Below, in pieces: positions 16,014 through 25,431 of a stretch of DNA of 58,166 nucleotides. This DNA comes from Methanobacteriota archaeon (GTDB taxonomy: Archaea > Halobacteriota > Methanosarcinia > Methanosarcinales > Methanosarcinaceae): contig JAENZL010000001.1 of assembly GCA_016841265.1 (NCBI GenBank), forward strand, positions 102,603 to 160,768, given 5' to 3'. Under the pieces are notes generated by a model that was not told the origin of the DNA, did not search any database, and saw only the letters and a list, made by a program, of their open reading frames with translations. A program made the position numbers and the translations under genes. How positions within the stretch are numbered: position 1 is the first letter of the stretch; each line of letters begins with the position of its first letter.

Positions 16014-17261
16014 TCAGATTCCCGTGTTGTACCTCAAGATTGCGGTAATTCCGCCAAAGGCAGTCATGAGCTGAGCCCCCTCCTCGAAGTCCGTGGACAC
16101 GAAGAAAACTTTTGTCCCGCTCTGGTCACAGAGTTCGGAGAGTTCGTCTACAATGTCCGTTACGTCCGTGACTTCCAGGGAGGAGCCGCATTCAGGGCAG
16201 TTCCCTGTGGTTGGAGCCGCTTCTCCGGGTTTCCAATGTCGTGTCCACTTGTTTTCAAATCCGCAGACACTGCAATTAACGGTCACCCTTTCAGCCCTCA
16301 GGTCTTCGGAGAGCAGGAGCTTTTCCACAGACCCGATTTCAAGGTTTGCCCGGACCTGGTCTTCCCCGTAAGCCACCTTTCCGGAATCGGAAATCAGTTC
16401 CTTGAAAAAATCCTGGACCACGTTTTTCTGGGCCGTTAGCTCAAGGTCCTGGAGCTTATCCGTAGCTGCGTTTACAAGCTCAGAAAGGCCCGATTCGTCG
16501 GTGTAGGCAACATCAAAGAGCCCGAGGATCTTTTTCAGGATCTCGTGGTGGAAAAACTCCCCGTCGTAGAACTCTTCTTTTGTAGGGGAAGGCCCGCCAA
16601 TCAGGACGCCTTTAAAGTCCTTGTGATCGACCGACATGAATATATCACTTGCAGCGTCCCCGATCCGTTTGTAGAACTCGTGGATCGCAATGAGCCTGAG
16701 CTGCTGGAACCTGTGTGCACTCTGCCCACCTTTCCTCTGCTTGCCCGGGACCGTGGAGGTCAGGCGGCGGAAGGCCTGGATCTTCTTTCCGGTAAGCAGA
16801 CCAACGGTAGCCTCCCTGCGGTCCAGGACCAGAAGCCCGAAAGTGCTCTTGTCCTTGAGCATATCCTCGAGGGGTTCGAGGTAAAAAGCAGAGTCACAGT
16901 GGTACTTGTAAGTGATAAGGGGGTCAGGCGGGTAAATGACCTCGCTTTCCATACTGGTCTTGTTCGCTCCGATGTCCACCGCCCCTGTAAAGTAGACGAT
17001 CCCGTTTTCAGGCACCTTGTCCAGATATCTGAGCCTTGATAATAGGGACTCGATTGCACCCTGCACGTTTGTCTTGGTTAGCTTGGACTTGATATTCGAA
17101 GCCTGCCCGTGTTCATCCTTGAGCTGGTTTGTGACATCCGAGATCTGCTTATCATGAGGGATATAAAGGGAGATCAGTTCAGTACCTCTCCCCCGTTTAT
17201 CCCGGAGACCCTCAAGTTTCTTTTTGAACTCGTATTTTTCGTGTGCTGATTGTTCAGTCAT
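16014..17261 (-). CDS. prf1: Peptide chain release factor aRF1
   Basis: This 415-residue protein recognises all three stop codons and releases the peptide. The NIKS stop-codon reader is at residues 56-59 and the GGQ tripeptide that enters the peptidyl-transferase centre is at 178-180 (KQRKGGQSAHRF). The C-terminal domain has a zinc-ribbon-like pair CSVCGFENKW and NCPECGSS. Length and domain order are those of archaeal aRF1 and eukaryotic eRF1. The ATG start at 17261 precedes MTEQSAHEKYEFKKKL. It lies between argS and taw1, all on the minus strand but widely spaced. Confidence 0.96.
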   Translation of the reverse strand: MTEQSAHEKYEFKKKLEGLRDKRGRGTELISLYIPHDKQISDVTNQLKDEHGQASNIKSKLTKTNVQGAIESLLSRLRYLDKVPENGIVYFTGAVDIGANKTSMESEVIYPPDPLITYKYHCDSAFYLEPLEDMLKDKSTFGLLVLDRREATVGLLTGKKIQAFRRLTSTVPGKQRKGGQSAHRFQQLRLIAIHEFYKRIGDAASDIFMSVDHKDFKGVLIGGPSPTKEEFYDGEFFHHEILKKILGLFDVAYTDESGLSELVNAATDKLQDLELTAQKNVVQDFFKELISDSGKVAYGEDQVRANLEIGSVEKLLLSEDLRAERVTVNCSVCGFENKWTRHWKPGEAAPTTGNCPECGSSLEVTDVTDIVDELSELCDQSGTKVFFVSTDFEEGAQLMTAFGGITAILRYNTGI

Positions 17262-18017
17262 TTTTAAAATTCCCCGATGAAGAAAGTGATCGAACGATAG
17301 TTGATCTAAGTACTAATCTAATAATCTAATTATTTAGTCAGTTTACTTTTCAGGTAGATAACTCAGTCAATTTAATAATTAATTAGACAATTCGGTCAGT
17401 TTGATCATTAGTTGGATAATTCAGTCAGTTTAATTATTTCAGTTAACATTTCTATGAGCATGAGGCAGATACCCGGTAAATACCAGGCAGCAGATAAGAA
17501 ATATACCAAGGATTTGATGCCTAGGTATTTGATGCAACAATAACTGCAAAAAGTTGTCTTATTGCCCGGATCCCAGGCACAAAAAACCGTTCCGAACGCT
17601 AAAAACCCGCGGGTAAGAAGCATACAACTTTGCCTGCAAAAACCTTTAGACAGGCATCTGGCATGCTACTGAAAAACCTTTTATTAAATAGCAAAACCCC
17701 GCTCAGGTTCGCATCCCGGAAATCGCACTAGATGTGAGACATGTTATACTCAAATTAGATACTCGTTGGATTAAAGTAAATAACCCTGATAGGTTAGTAC
17801 CTTATTGAAACTTGAGTTTATATGTGTTTCCATTCTCCAGACAGGAATTATATATCAAACGTATTATAAAAATGTATCCTATTATAAAAATTTATCTTTA
17901 TTTTTCCGACCATACCTTGAAAAAAAGGAAAAGGGGAAAGGAAAAGGAAAAGAAAAAAGGAAGAGAAAGAGAAAAAAGGAAGAGAAAGAGAAAAAAGGAA
18001 AAGGAAGAGAAAAATAA
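17262..18017. other. Long intergenic region upstream of prf1
   Basis: This 756-base AT-rich region holds a 29-bp repeat near the prf1 start, the prf1 promoter, and a purine-rich low-complexity tract (about 17920-18012) beyond the taw1 stop. Small frames here are not protein-like. Confidence 0.5.
17352..17438. repeat. 29-bp tandem repeat, three copies
   Basis: Copies begin at 17352, 17381 and 17410, sharing GATAACTCAGTCA-like and CAGTTTAAT-like blocks; each differs by several bases. They lie 90-180 bases upstream of prf1. Confidence 0.7.
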
Positions 18018-19031
18018 TCAAGTATCCTCATGTTCCCCTAATGTTTTCTTTCTAACCGGAGACTTCTTCCCGTCCTTTGAAAGCAGGACCACCCGACTTA
18101 TCTCAGATTCATCTGCAATTTCATAACCCAGGTGTTTGGCGACCTGCTCCGAAAACTCCAGAACCTCCGCATGGGCCGGCATGGCAGAGCGTTCGAGACG
18201 GAGCCTGGAAAAGCCCAGATGCATATAGGCCTTGATTTCCACGAAATCAGGGGAGGCTTTTTTGATAAGTTTGGCATAGCCTTCGGGATTGAACATGTTC
18301 ACTCCCTTGACAAGGGTTATTCTGATAACTGTCCTTGAGCTTTTCTCCTTCATAAGAGCAAGGGACTCGGAAATTTTGTCCCAGAGAGCGGGAGATTTCG
18401 GCTGGCAGACTTTAATGTAGGTCTCCAGGTCCGGGGCGTCAAGGCTCATGTAGAGCTGGCAGGGATTTACTTTTGCAAACATCCCGGGAATTGTCCCGTT
18501 TGTGACCAGAAAAGTAGTAAAGCCCCTTTTCTCGTATTCCTCGATAAGTTCGGGAAGGTAGGGGTACATCGTCGGCTCTCCGGAAAGGGAGATGGCAACG
18601 TTGTTAGGGTCGTTTCCCTCAAGCCAGCGTTCCCGAAGAGCATTTGGAGAGCCTCCGAACCCCGTGATCAGCTTTCGCTGGCAGGCAATGCTTTCTTCCA
18701 CGATTTTTTCAGGGGAATCCCATTCTCCGGGTGCCGGGACAGGAACCTCTGTCGGGCGCCAGCAGAAAAGGCAGCTCTGGTTGCAGAGCAGGGTAGGAGT
18801 CATCTGGAGACAGCGGTGGGATGCAACCCCGTAGAACTTTCCCTTATAACAGAAACCTTCGTCATTCATGGCTTTTTTGAGCCAGAGACAGGTCTTTACC
18901 GCGGAATGGGAGCCTGCAAGGGCATAGCCCTGTTTTTTCAAAAGGGTTTTAAAATCCGGGATGTCGAAGGGGAGAGGGGGTTTGCCCGATGATTGGTCTT
19001 GATTCTGGTTTTCCATTGACATTTCCGCCAT
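18018..19031 (-). CDS. taw1: tRNA 4-demethylwyosine synthase Taw1
   Basis: This 337-residue radical SAM enzyme builds the tricyclic ring of wyosine on tRNA-Phe from N1-methylguanosine and pyruvate. The SAM cluster motif is CNQSCLFC with Cys83, Cys87 and Cys90. Three further cysteines at 48, 61 and 74 have the same 13-residue spacing as the second-cluster ligands of the M. jannaschii enzyme (26, 39, 52). ISLSGEPTMYPYL and FLVTNGT are family hallmarks. The C-terminal lysine-rich tail is variable. The start ATG at 19031 could also be Met4 or Met6; the difference is trivial. Confidence 0.95.
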   Translation of the reverse strand: MAEMSMENQNQDQSSGKPPLPFDIPDFKTLLKKQGYALAGSHSAVKTCLWLKKAMNDEGFCYKGKFYGVASHRCLQMTPTLLCNQSCLFCWRPTEVPVPAPGEWDSPEKIVEESIACQRKLITGFGGSPNALRERWLEGNDPNNVAISLSGEPTMYPYLPELIEEYEKRGFTTFLVTNGTIPGMFAKVNPCQLYMSLDAPDLETYIKVCQPKSPALWDKISESLALMKEKSSRTVIRITLVKGVNMFNPEGYAKLIKKASPDFVEIKAYMHLGFSRLRLERSAMPAHAEVLEFSEQVAKHLGYEIADESEISRVVLLSKDGKKSPVRKKTLGEHEDT

Positions 19032-19091
19032 ATTAATCCGTTGTCGTATATATAAGGTTCGGAAAATAATTTTGGAGAAAGAGTGGAAGAG

Positions 19092-21035
19092 TTATTCATC
19101 AAACTTCAGAATCGTGACCCCGAAGTCCGCAAGGTCCACAACAGGCACCTGAGCCGGCATGGGCATGAGGTTAACGCGCTTCTGGAACTCGGTCTGGGCC
19201 TGCCAGGTCCCGGAGTTGACCAGGAGGACGTTTTTGTAGCGCTGTACCCCCAGAGTGTGTACGTGGCCGGTGTGGATGATATCCGGTACCGGGTCGATTA
19301 TGAAATAGTCCTTCTTTTCAGGGGATATGGATACCCTGCTCCCGTAGGTAGGAGCAAGGTGCCTGCGCTTGATCATCTCGAGGACAGCCCCTGCAGGTTC
19401 CTGGTAAGACACTCCGGGAACACTTGCCACAAGGTCATCGATCGAGCGCCCGTGGTAGATCAGGATGCTGACCCCGTCCAGGTCCACAAGGGAAGGGTTG
19501 CCTACAAAAGTAACGTTTGGAGGGAAATGCTCCCGGATTCGCACCGGAAGGGCGGGCTGGGGCTCTGCCTGGCGGACAGCGTCGTGGTTACCAGGGCTGA
19601 TGATGATCTGGATGTGTTTTGGGATTTCCCAGAAATATTCGGCGGCTTTAATGTACTGCTCGTAGACGTCCAGGATAGTGAGTTCCTTTTCCTGGTCAGG
19701 GTAGATCCCGATCCCGTCTACCAGGTCCCCTGCGACAACCAGGTAGCGGACTTCCTCCGCCATTTTCTTGAGGGCTTCGGAATCTGAGTCTCCTTTCAGA
19801 AAGTCCAGGAAATTTAGCCAGGCATCTTCCATGAACTGAGCACTTCCCACATGTACGTCCGAGATCAGGACAGCCTTTCCTTTTGCCCCGGTCCTCCGAA
19901 GCGCACTGTTAGGGACATCGGGCTGGATTATCTTACTGGCCATCATAAGGCCTCCGTCATTGGTGACCGAACCAGTGACCCCTATGACCTCGTCAAGGAT
20001 AATACGGGAAGCCAGTTCGAAGAGTTCCTTCTCACTGTTCCGCACGAGGACGGGAAAAGAGCCAGTCGGGTCTTCCAGGGAAATGATCCTGTGTCCGTTG
20101 GTTGTGGTACTGGTATCGGAGACCATCCCGATTATCGAGATTTCCTCAGAGCCTTTCTCCCCTCCTCCCCGCCTGAAACTCCGGCCTTTCAGGCTCTCTA
20201 TGGGCCGCGCATTGATCCTGCCCCGGATGATCTCGGAGAGCCTGCTGTACCTGTCCCTGAAGTACTGCACAAACTGCATATATTCTCCCACGCAGGTGGA
20301 ATGCCCGGTGATATCGGAGAGCACAGTCACAGGGTTCGGACCCCCGATAGAACGTACAACTGAGGTAGAGGAAGAAGAACCTGACCCCCTCCCTGAAGCA
20401 GCGGAAAATGGCCTGCCCCTCGAAGCCGGAACCGGAACCGAAAAGGAAAGCGAATTCCCAGTCCCTGAAGCTGAATTTATCCTGCCGGCAGAGCCAGAAG
20501 GTACCGATAAAACCGGATCTGAGCCAACACCTGAAGCAGGGACGGAATCAGAGAAAGCTCCCGGAACTGAACCGGAAACAAGAACAGATTCGGAACCAAC
20601 GGCAGAATCAGGAACAGGATCTGAAATTGAGTCCGAAACAGCGTCCGAAACAGGATCAGAAACAGGGTCTGAAACAGCGTCCGGAAGGAAAAGGTCCCCG
20701 GAAACGGAAAGCTTCTCAATTTCATCAGAAACCAAATCACGGCCAAAGTCGGAGCCCGGAGAATTCCTGTCCTCTCCCAAAATAGCAGGTTCTGAAGAAG
20801 CGCCTGTAGCGCCTGCAACATCTGTGATCCCTGCAACCCCTTCAACTCTCGAGGCTGCAAAGCCTGCCAGGTCAATGTGCTCAGCTTCAATGACAAAAAC
20901 AGATTCATCAATGGTCGAAAGGACGTATTCGAGCAGGAGCCCGGAAACATCACTTGCTTTGATGAGTTCCGCGGCTTCCGGGCTAATCTGATACCCTTTC
21001 TCTGCAACCGCCCTTATGATATTGATTTCATTCAT
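19092..21035 (-). CDS. polB: DNA polymerase D small subunit (DP1)
   Basis: About 647 residues, the exonuclease subunit of the archaeal replicative polymerase D. The C-terminal Mre11-like phosphoesterase has the metal motifs LISDVHVG (about 391-397), VAGDLVDG, SPGNHD, YHGRS and GHVHTLG, all intact, as expected for active 3'-5' proofreading. An OB-like domain (about 296-380, IGMVSDTSTTTNGH, LEDPTG) precedes it. The first 55 residues form a helical domain. Between about 75 and 225 is a Ser/Asp/Pro/Val-rich linker with repeated SDPVSDPVSDAV units. I chose ATG 21035 (MNEINIIRAVAEKGYQ) over the open frame to 21077, whose first 14 residues are not family-like. The large subunit is not in this window. 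Confidence 0.94.
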   Translation of the reverse strand: MNEINIIRAVAEKGYQISPEAAELIKASDVSGLLLEYVLSTIDESVFVIEAEHIDLAGFAASRVEGVAGITDVAGATGASSEPAILGEDRNSPGSDFGRDLVSDEIEKLSVSGDLFLPDAVSDPVSDPVSDAVSDSISDPVPDSAVGSESVLVSGSVPGAFSDSVPASGVGSDPVLSVPSGSAGRINSASGTGNSLSFSVPVPASRGRPFSAASGRGSGSSSSTSVVRSIGGPNPVTVLSDITGHSTCVGEYMQFVQYFRDRYSRLSEIIRGRINARPIESLKGRSFRRGGGEKGSEEISIIGMVSDTSTTTNGHRIISLEDPTGSFPVLVRNSEKELFELASRIILDEVIGVTGSVTNDGGLMMASKIIQPDVPNSALRRTGAKGKAVLISDVHVGSAQFMEDAWLNFLDFLKGDSDSEALKKMAEEVRYLVVAGDLVDGIGIYPDQEKELTILDVYEQYIKAAEYFWEIPKHIQIIISPGNHDAVRQAEPQPALPVRIREHFPPNVTFVGNPSLVDLDGVSILIYHGRSIDDLVASVPGVSYQEPAGAVLEMIKRRHLAPTYGSRVSISPEKKDYFIIDPVPDIIHTGHVHTLGVQRYKNVLLVNSGTWQAQTEFQKRVNLMPMPAQVPVVDLADFGVTILKFDE

Positions 21036-21940
21036 GGTTCCGACCCGATTCTGGAAATGATTCCAAACACGATCCAAAAGTAATTTGAAGTTGAACTGAA
21101 GTTGTTTGAAGCTGAACTGAAGCTGATTTGAAGTTGTTTGAAGCTGATTTGAAGCTGAACTGAAGCATTAATCCTCAAACTTTAACCGAACAAAGCCTCA
21201 AGGCAAAGACCTGCTTAAAATATAAAAATTAATGTGATACAAAATTAGTCAATTGCCCCACTAAAAGTGAGAGTCTTGAAGATAACGGTTAAACTGTTTC
21301 CGTATTTGGCTGATTGACAGACAGCCTACTCAGGCAAGGTATACCAGCCTGATCAATGTTACGAGAATCATTTAGATCAGGCAGATATGAAGAATGTTGA
21401 CGCATTCTTTCCACGACTGAACCGTGAGTATCCTGCTGAGGTATCATGAAATATTATGCTGAAGAGTTTGATGAAATTTTTGATCATCAAAGAACCTTAG
21501 CCTCCTTAAGTATAATATTAAAAGGTACATAAATATTAAAAGTTACATATCAAAAGTTAAAAGTTACATACCAAAAGGCACAGGTGGACGGGCTATGTGC
21601 CATTAAAATGAACGGGACTAGTTCTCTGTCGGAGTATCTGTTCATCGTTAGAAGGTAATAACTATATAAATATCATGACTGAATGAATAAATTGAAAGTT
21701 AATATATGATAAAAACAAATTGTAGTTACGTTAAAAAGAATAGGGTGGGGAAAATTAAGACAAAGATATAAATTGTATGAGATGGACAGGGGTTGCCAAT
21801 AAAAATAGTAATAGAAATATAATAAAATAAAAAATTAAATAGAGAGCCAAACGAAACTGATGAACCAAATAAAATATAAAACAACATCAGAAATAAAACG
21901 GCATTAAAAATTAAAGCGATATAAGGGAAAAAGACTGATT
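21036..21940. other. Long divergent intergenic region
   Basis: This 905-base region separates leftward polB from the rightward signal peptidase gene. It holds a 10-11 bp repeat next to polB, a GTTACATA-rich stretch (about 21520-21580), and an unstarted 44-codon open frame ending at 21449 that may be a relic. The last 200 bases are AT-rich and must hold the signal peptidase promoter. Confidence 0.5.
21084..21166. repeat. 10-11 bp tandem repeat upstream of polB
   Basis: Eight units alternate TTTGAAGTTG, AACTGAAGTTG, TTTGAAGCTG and AACTGAAGCTG. They begin about 50 bases upstream of the polB start, where a promoter would be expected. Confidence 0.8.
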
Positions 21941-22498
21941 ATGAGCGAAGCTAACAAGGAAAACAGGACTCAGGGAGAAGAAAACTTCTGGGTTTCCCTA
22001 GGAAAGGACATGCTCTCAGTTGTGGCTGTCCTGATCGCTTTCATGATTCTGTCCAAACTGGCATTCGGGCTCTGGACTCCCATGGTAGCTGTGGAGTCAG
22101 GAAGCATGGAGCCTCACATGCAGGTAGGAGACATCATCTTTATCAAGAATATCGATAGGGTAGAACTGGTCACCAACGAAGATGGGGAAAGTTCCGGGTA
22201 TGAATCTTTTGAAAACTACGGGGACGTTATTCTCTACCGGCCCTACGGGCAAGAAGGGGTAACCCCAATCATCCACAGGGCCATGTACCACGTCGAGGCC
22301 GGGGAGCCAATGTGGGAAAACGGGCCAAATGCCCCTTATTCAGGGTACATCACCAAAGGGGACAACCCTGTAACGAACAAACACTTTGACCAGGAAGGAC
22401 AGATCAGCTACCATGTGCCCATAAAGGAAGAATGGATAATAGGAACCGCAAAGTACAGGATTCCTTACCTGGGGCATGTCAGGCTGTTCTTTTCGTGA
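21941..22498 (+). CDS. Signal peptidase I (archaeal type)
   Basis: This 185-residue membrane protease removes signal peptides at the outer face of the membrane. An N-terminal transmembrane segment (MLSVVAVLIAFMILSKLAFG, about 24-43) is followed by SGSMEPHM with the nucleophile Ser55, GDIIF, GDVILYRP, and IIHRA with His112. As in archaeal and ER Sec11-type enzymes, the base is His in place of the bacterial Lys. GDNPVTNKHFD supplies the conserved aspartates. A second hydrophobic end (IPYLGHVRLFF) closes the protein. The stop codon overlaps an ACTACCC-hairpin element. Confidence 0.92.
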   Translation: MSEANKENRTQGEENFWVSLGKDMLSVVAVLIAFMILSKLAFGLWTPMVAVESGSMEPHMQVGDIIFIKNIDRVELVTNEDGESSGYESFENYGDVILYRPYGQEGVTPIIHRAMYHVEAGEPMWENGPNAPYSGYITKGDNPVTNKHFDQEGQISYHVPIKEEWIIGTAKYRIPYLGHVRLFFS

Positions 22499-22537
22499 AC
22501 TACCCGCTAAATCTAAAGATTTAACGGGCTTCTTGCC
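22494..22537 (+). terminator. Hairpin after signal peptidase; IS200/IS605-end-like
   Basis: CCCGCTAAATCT pairs with AGATTTAACGGG (22503-22528) with one mismatch and a two-base loop. It is preceded by CGTGAACTA, which includes the stop codon of the peptidase gene, and followed by CTTCTTGCC. It can act as a terminator. The wording GTGAACTACCC-stem-GGGCTTC resembles the subterminal hairpins of IS200/IS605-type elements, so it may be a solitary relic. Confidence 0.6.
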
Positions 22538-22912
22538 TCATTTTCCCCAGTATCCTGGACGAATCCACAAGCTTAACCCCACGTTCCGCAGGGAAGATTA
22601 GATTACTATCAAATTTTGCTCTTAATCCATTATTTTCATTAATCCATTATTTTCATAATCCACGAATCTTACGCATCCATGACCTTTTTAAAGGAGCATG
22701 CTCTTTTCAAAACTTAATTCGAAATCTTTTTGAATTTTCAATAGATCACAGGTAAATCAGAATTTTGAAATAAGCGCAAAAAACAGAAGCTTCCTAAAGA
22801 AAAAATAAAGGCATCAAAAGAAGTACGGGCATCAAAGACAAAGTAGCTGCAAAATAACGGCAAAATAACAGCAAAGTAGCAACAAAATAGCAGCAAAATA
22901 AAACCACGAAAA
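22529..22912. other. Intergenic region before dus gene
   Basis: AT-rich 384 bases. CATTATTTTCATTAATC repeats loosely around 22625-22665, and AGCAAAATAACGGC-like units repeat at about 22850-22900 just before the dus start. No other signal is seen. Confidence 0.4.
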
Positions 22913-23884
22913 ATGAAGCTCAAAAAACTAACAATTGGCAGGACCGAACTTCCGGGAAACCTTCTTCTTGCGCCCATGGCGGACGTGACGAACCTGGCTT
23001 TCAGACTGCTTTGCAGGCAGTACGGGGCCGATCTTACTTATACTGAGATGATCAATGCAGATGCCCTGCTCAATGAGAACCGGAAAGCAATCATGAAGGG
23101 GCTGGCAACCGCAGAAGACCGACCTTTCGGGGTCCAGATTGTGGGAAATTCCCCGGAGTCCCTGCGGGAGGCTGCGCTCTTTGTGGAAGAGGAGTACGGG
23201 CCTGAGGTGATAGACGTGAACATGGGCTGCCCTGCAAAGTGCATCATCAGAACAGGCTGCGGCTCAGCCCTTCTTCGCTCCCCTGAGCTCGTTTACAGGA
23301 TAGTATCAGGGCTTGTCGATGCCCTGGAGACCCCGGTTAGCGTGAAGATCCGCATCCTGGAAAGAGAGGAAGAAAGTCTTGAAATAGCCAGACTGCTCGA
23401 AGCCGCAGGAGCTTCGACCCTGACCGTTCATGGGAGGACTGCAGGGCAGATGTATTCCGGAAACTCGGACCTGAGGCAGATCCGGGCAATCAAAAACGAA
23501 CTTTCAATTCCCGTGATTGCAAACGGGGATATCAGGGATGAGGAGTCTGCGGAAAATGCCCTGGAGTTTACGGGCTGCGACGGGATCATGGTAGGACGTG
23601 CGGCAATGGGAAACCCCTTTATCTTCCGGCGGATCAGGCACTACCTGGAAACCGGAGAAAAGCTGGAAACTGACCCCCAGGCCCAGCAGTTCGGGGACTT
23701 TGAAGCCTATATAACCCTCCTGGAAGAGCACGGACTGCTCTCTTCCATCAATCTCCGGATGCATGCCCAGTGGTTTACAAAAGGACTGCACGGCTCGCGG
23801 CATATCAGGGAAAAAATTAGCAGTTTGAAGGATGCAAATTCTATAATTGAGCTGATGAAAACTTCCTGTAAGGAAAAAGCTTGA
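22913..23884 (+). CDS. dus: tRNA-dihydrouridine synthase (DusB-like)
   Basis: This 323-residue FMN enzyme reduces uridines in tRNA loops. The TIM-barrel start LLLAPMADVTNLAFR and the catalytic NMGCPAKC with Cys106 are clear. VKIRI, LTVHGRTAGQMYSG, VIANGDI and CDGIMVGRAAMGNP are the FMN phosphate and tRNA-barrel motifs. The loop after the catalytic Cys reads CPAKCIIRTGCGSALL, with two extra cysteines where bacterial DusB has lysines or neutral residues. The C-terminal helical domain is short but present. Start ATG 22913 opens MKLKKLTIGRTELPG. Monocistronic. Confidence 0.93.
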   Translation: MKLKKLTIGRTELPGNLLLAPMADVTNLAFRLLCRQYGADLTYTEMINADALLNENRKAIMKGLATAEDRPFGVQIVGNSPESLREAALFVEEEYGPEVIDVNMGCPAKCIIRTGCGSALLRSPELVYRIVSGLVDALETPVSVKIRILEREEESLEIARLLEAAGASTLTVHGRTAGQMYSGNSDLRQIRAIKNELSIPVIANGDIRDEESAENALEFTGCDGIMVGRAAMGNPFIFRRIRHYLETGEKLETDPQAQQFGDFEAYITLLEEHGLLSSINLRMHAQWFTKGLHGSRHIREKISSLKDANSIIELMKTSCKEKA

Positions 23885-24100
23885 AACTTGTTTGTTTTTT
23901 TCTAGAGAGAGGTTTGTTTACGGAAAAAGTAAGAAAAAACGGAATTGTAAGGAAGGTTAACCCGGAAAAAAGCAAATTGAAATCATCTAAAAAATAATTA
24001 TAATTGATAAATATTTAAAAATAACTTCCGAAAATTCACCGAAAAACTAATAATAAACTACACTATTATCCATGAAATACAGGACATCAAACGGCGTGAA

Positions 24101-24109
24101 TATATAAAT
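24101..24109 (+). promoter_or_regulatory. Candidate TATA box of porCDAB
   Basis: TATATAAAT is the best box in the region but lies 517 bases from the first start codon. Other AT-rich candidates exist closer (24140-24165), so the choice is tentative. Confidence 0.35.
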
Positions 24110-24444
24110 GGAAATATGTTTTAGACAGTTGTCAAATAAATATAATAATTACATAATTATAATATTAGTGGGTTAACAAAAGCCTTCCAGAAAGGTTAAC
24201 TCTATATAGATGCCTGTGGTGTCCGAAGATTAAAGCAGATTCGAACCTGGGTCTGACCAGCATCAAGATAATTGAATCTACGGTAGTGGTAGTTATAAAA
24301 ACTGCAGAGTAACTGCCTGAAGAGCAACTACTATAAAGTAAATGCTTGCCAAGCAACTACCGCACAGCAATTCCCGAAAACCAGCTACCAAAAACTACTT
24401 AGTGAAAATCACCTACCAAAAACTACTTACTAAAGCCATTTATT

Positions 24445-24556
24445 AAAAATCCCTAAAAACCACTTACAAAACCCATTTATTAAAAATCCCTAAAAACCAC
24501 TTACAAAAACCATTTACTAAAAATCCCTAAAAACCACTTACAAAAACCATTTACTA
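24445..24556. repeat. 37-bp tandem repeat in the por leader
   Basis: Three copies begin at 24445, 24482 and 24519. The unit reads AAAAATCCCTAAAAACCACT followed by TACAAAAACCATTTACT. Related degenerate units with ACTACTTACTAAA extend from 24383 to about 24595, ending 30 bases before the first por gene. Confidence 0.8.
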
Positions 24557-24625
24557 AAATTACTTACTAAAAATCACTTATTAAAAACCAGAAAAGCAAA
24601 TTCGAATTTTAGAAGGAGAGCTCAG

Positions 24626-25174
24626 ATGAAGGAAATCAGAATACACGGCCGAGGAGGTCAGGGTTCTGTCACTGCGGCTGAGATGCTTTCTGTCGCAGCT
24701 TTTGAAGACGGGAAGTTCAGCCAGGCTTTCCCCGCCTTCGGGGTAGAACGCAGAGGTGCCCCAGTGCAGGCCTTTACCAGGATCAGTGACGTCCCTATCA
24801 GGCTCCGCAGCCAGATCTACGCACCAGATTACGTGATTGTCCAGGACGCTACCCTGCTTGAAACCGTTGACGTTGCAAGCGGGATAAAAGATGACGGGAC
24901 CATTATCATCAACACAAAGGAAACCCCTGAAGAACTCAAGCTTGAGACAAAAGCAAAGGTCATGACCGTTGACGCAACGAAGGTCGCAATGGAAATCATA
25001 GGCCGCCCCATTGTAAACACTGTCCTCCTGGGAGCTTTCGCAGGGGCAACCGGAGAGGTCAATGTGGATTCCATCAGAAAAGCAATCAAGGAGCGCTTTA
25101 GCGGGAAAGTAGGGGAAAAGAACGCGGAAGCCATCCAGAAAGCTTATGACCTGATCAGGGAGAGAAAAGCATGA
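24626..25174 (+). CDS. porC: Pyruvate:ferredoxin oxidoreductase, gamma subunit
   Basis: This 182-residue subunit is the domain III homolog of pyruvate:ferredoxin oxidoreductase. It opens [20 protein letters not shown], the invariant GRGGQG start of gamma subunits, and continues [20 protein letters not shown], which contacts the thiamine site. The enzyme interconverts pyruvate and acetyl-CoA with ferredoxin; in methanogens it runs in both assimilation and pyruvate use. GGAGAG lies upstream of the ATG. It overlaps porD by four bases (ATGA). First gene of a tight four-gene operon. Confidence 0.95.
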   Translation: MKEIRIHGRGGQGSVTAAEMLSVAAFEDGKFSQAFPAFGVERRGAPVQAFTRISDVPIRLRSQIYAPDYVIVQDATLLETVDVASGIKDDGTIIINTKETPEELKLETKAKVMTVDATKVAMEIIGRPIVNTVLLGAFAGATGEVNVDSIRKAIKERFSGKVGEKNAEAIQKAYDLIRERKA

Positions 25175-25431
25175 AGATCACAATTGGAGGAGTCTGCGAG
25201 CCGGGGTCTACCCTGGTGAACAAGACCGGAGGCTGGAGAAACTTCCGCCCCGTTTACGACTACGACAAGTGCACCAAATGCGGCATCTGCGAGATGGTGT
25301 GCCCTGACATGTCCGTTCTCCCCGGGGAAGACGGCTTTTTCAAATACAACTACGACTTCTGTAAGGGCTGCGGGATCTGCGCCAACGAGTGCCCTGCGGA
25401 TGCAATTGAAATGGTCCTGGAGGAGAAATAA
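25171..25431 (+). CDS. porD: Pyruvate:ferredoxin oxidoreductase, delta subunit (ferredoxin)
   Basis: This 86-residue subunit carries two 4Fe-4S clusters. The motifs are [12 protein letters not shown] and [12 protein letters not shown]. It passes electrons from the thiamine-bound intermediate to external ferredoxin. The N-terminal [18 protein letters not shown] is the usual PorD leader contacting the other subunits. Its stop TAA shares its last base with the ATG of porA. Confidence 0.95.
   Translation: MKITIGGVCEPGSTLVNKTGGWRNFRPVYDYDKCTKCGICEMVCPDMSVLPGEDGFFKYNYDFCKGCGICANECPADAIEMVLEEK

Larger units (their letters stand above)
23885..24625. other. Long leader region of the por operon
   Basis: This holds a strong TATA-like box at 24101, a GTTAAC-bounded stem region at about 24173-24201, a TCTATATAGA palindrome at about 24201-24210, and a 37-bp repeat near the first gene. 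If the box at 24101 is used, the leader is roughly 490 bases. Confidence 0.5.

Noticed and set aside
17408-17623. 71-codon Cys/Leu-rich minus-strand frame
   Set aside because: Lies in the prf1 upstream region across a 29-bp repeat; no ribosome site or family.
19960-20991. 343-codon open frame on the plus strand
   Set aside because: Antisense to the repeat linker of polymerase D small subunit; it is Glu/Thr/Pro/Ser repeat produced by the same short DNA repeats.
21316-21449. Protein-like frame reading GKVYQPDQCYENHLDQADMK and on
   Set aside because: Looks faintly coding but has no start and only about 44 codons; could be a gene relic, too weak to call.
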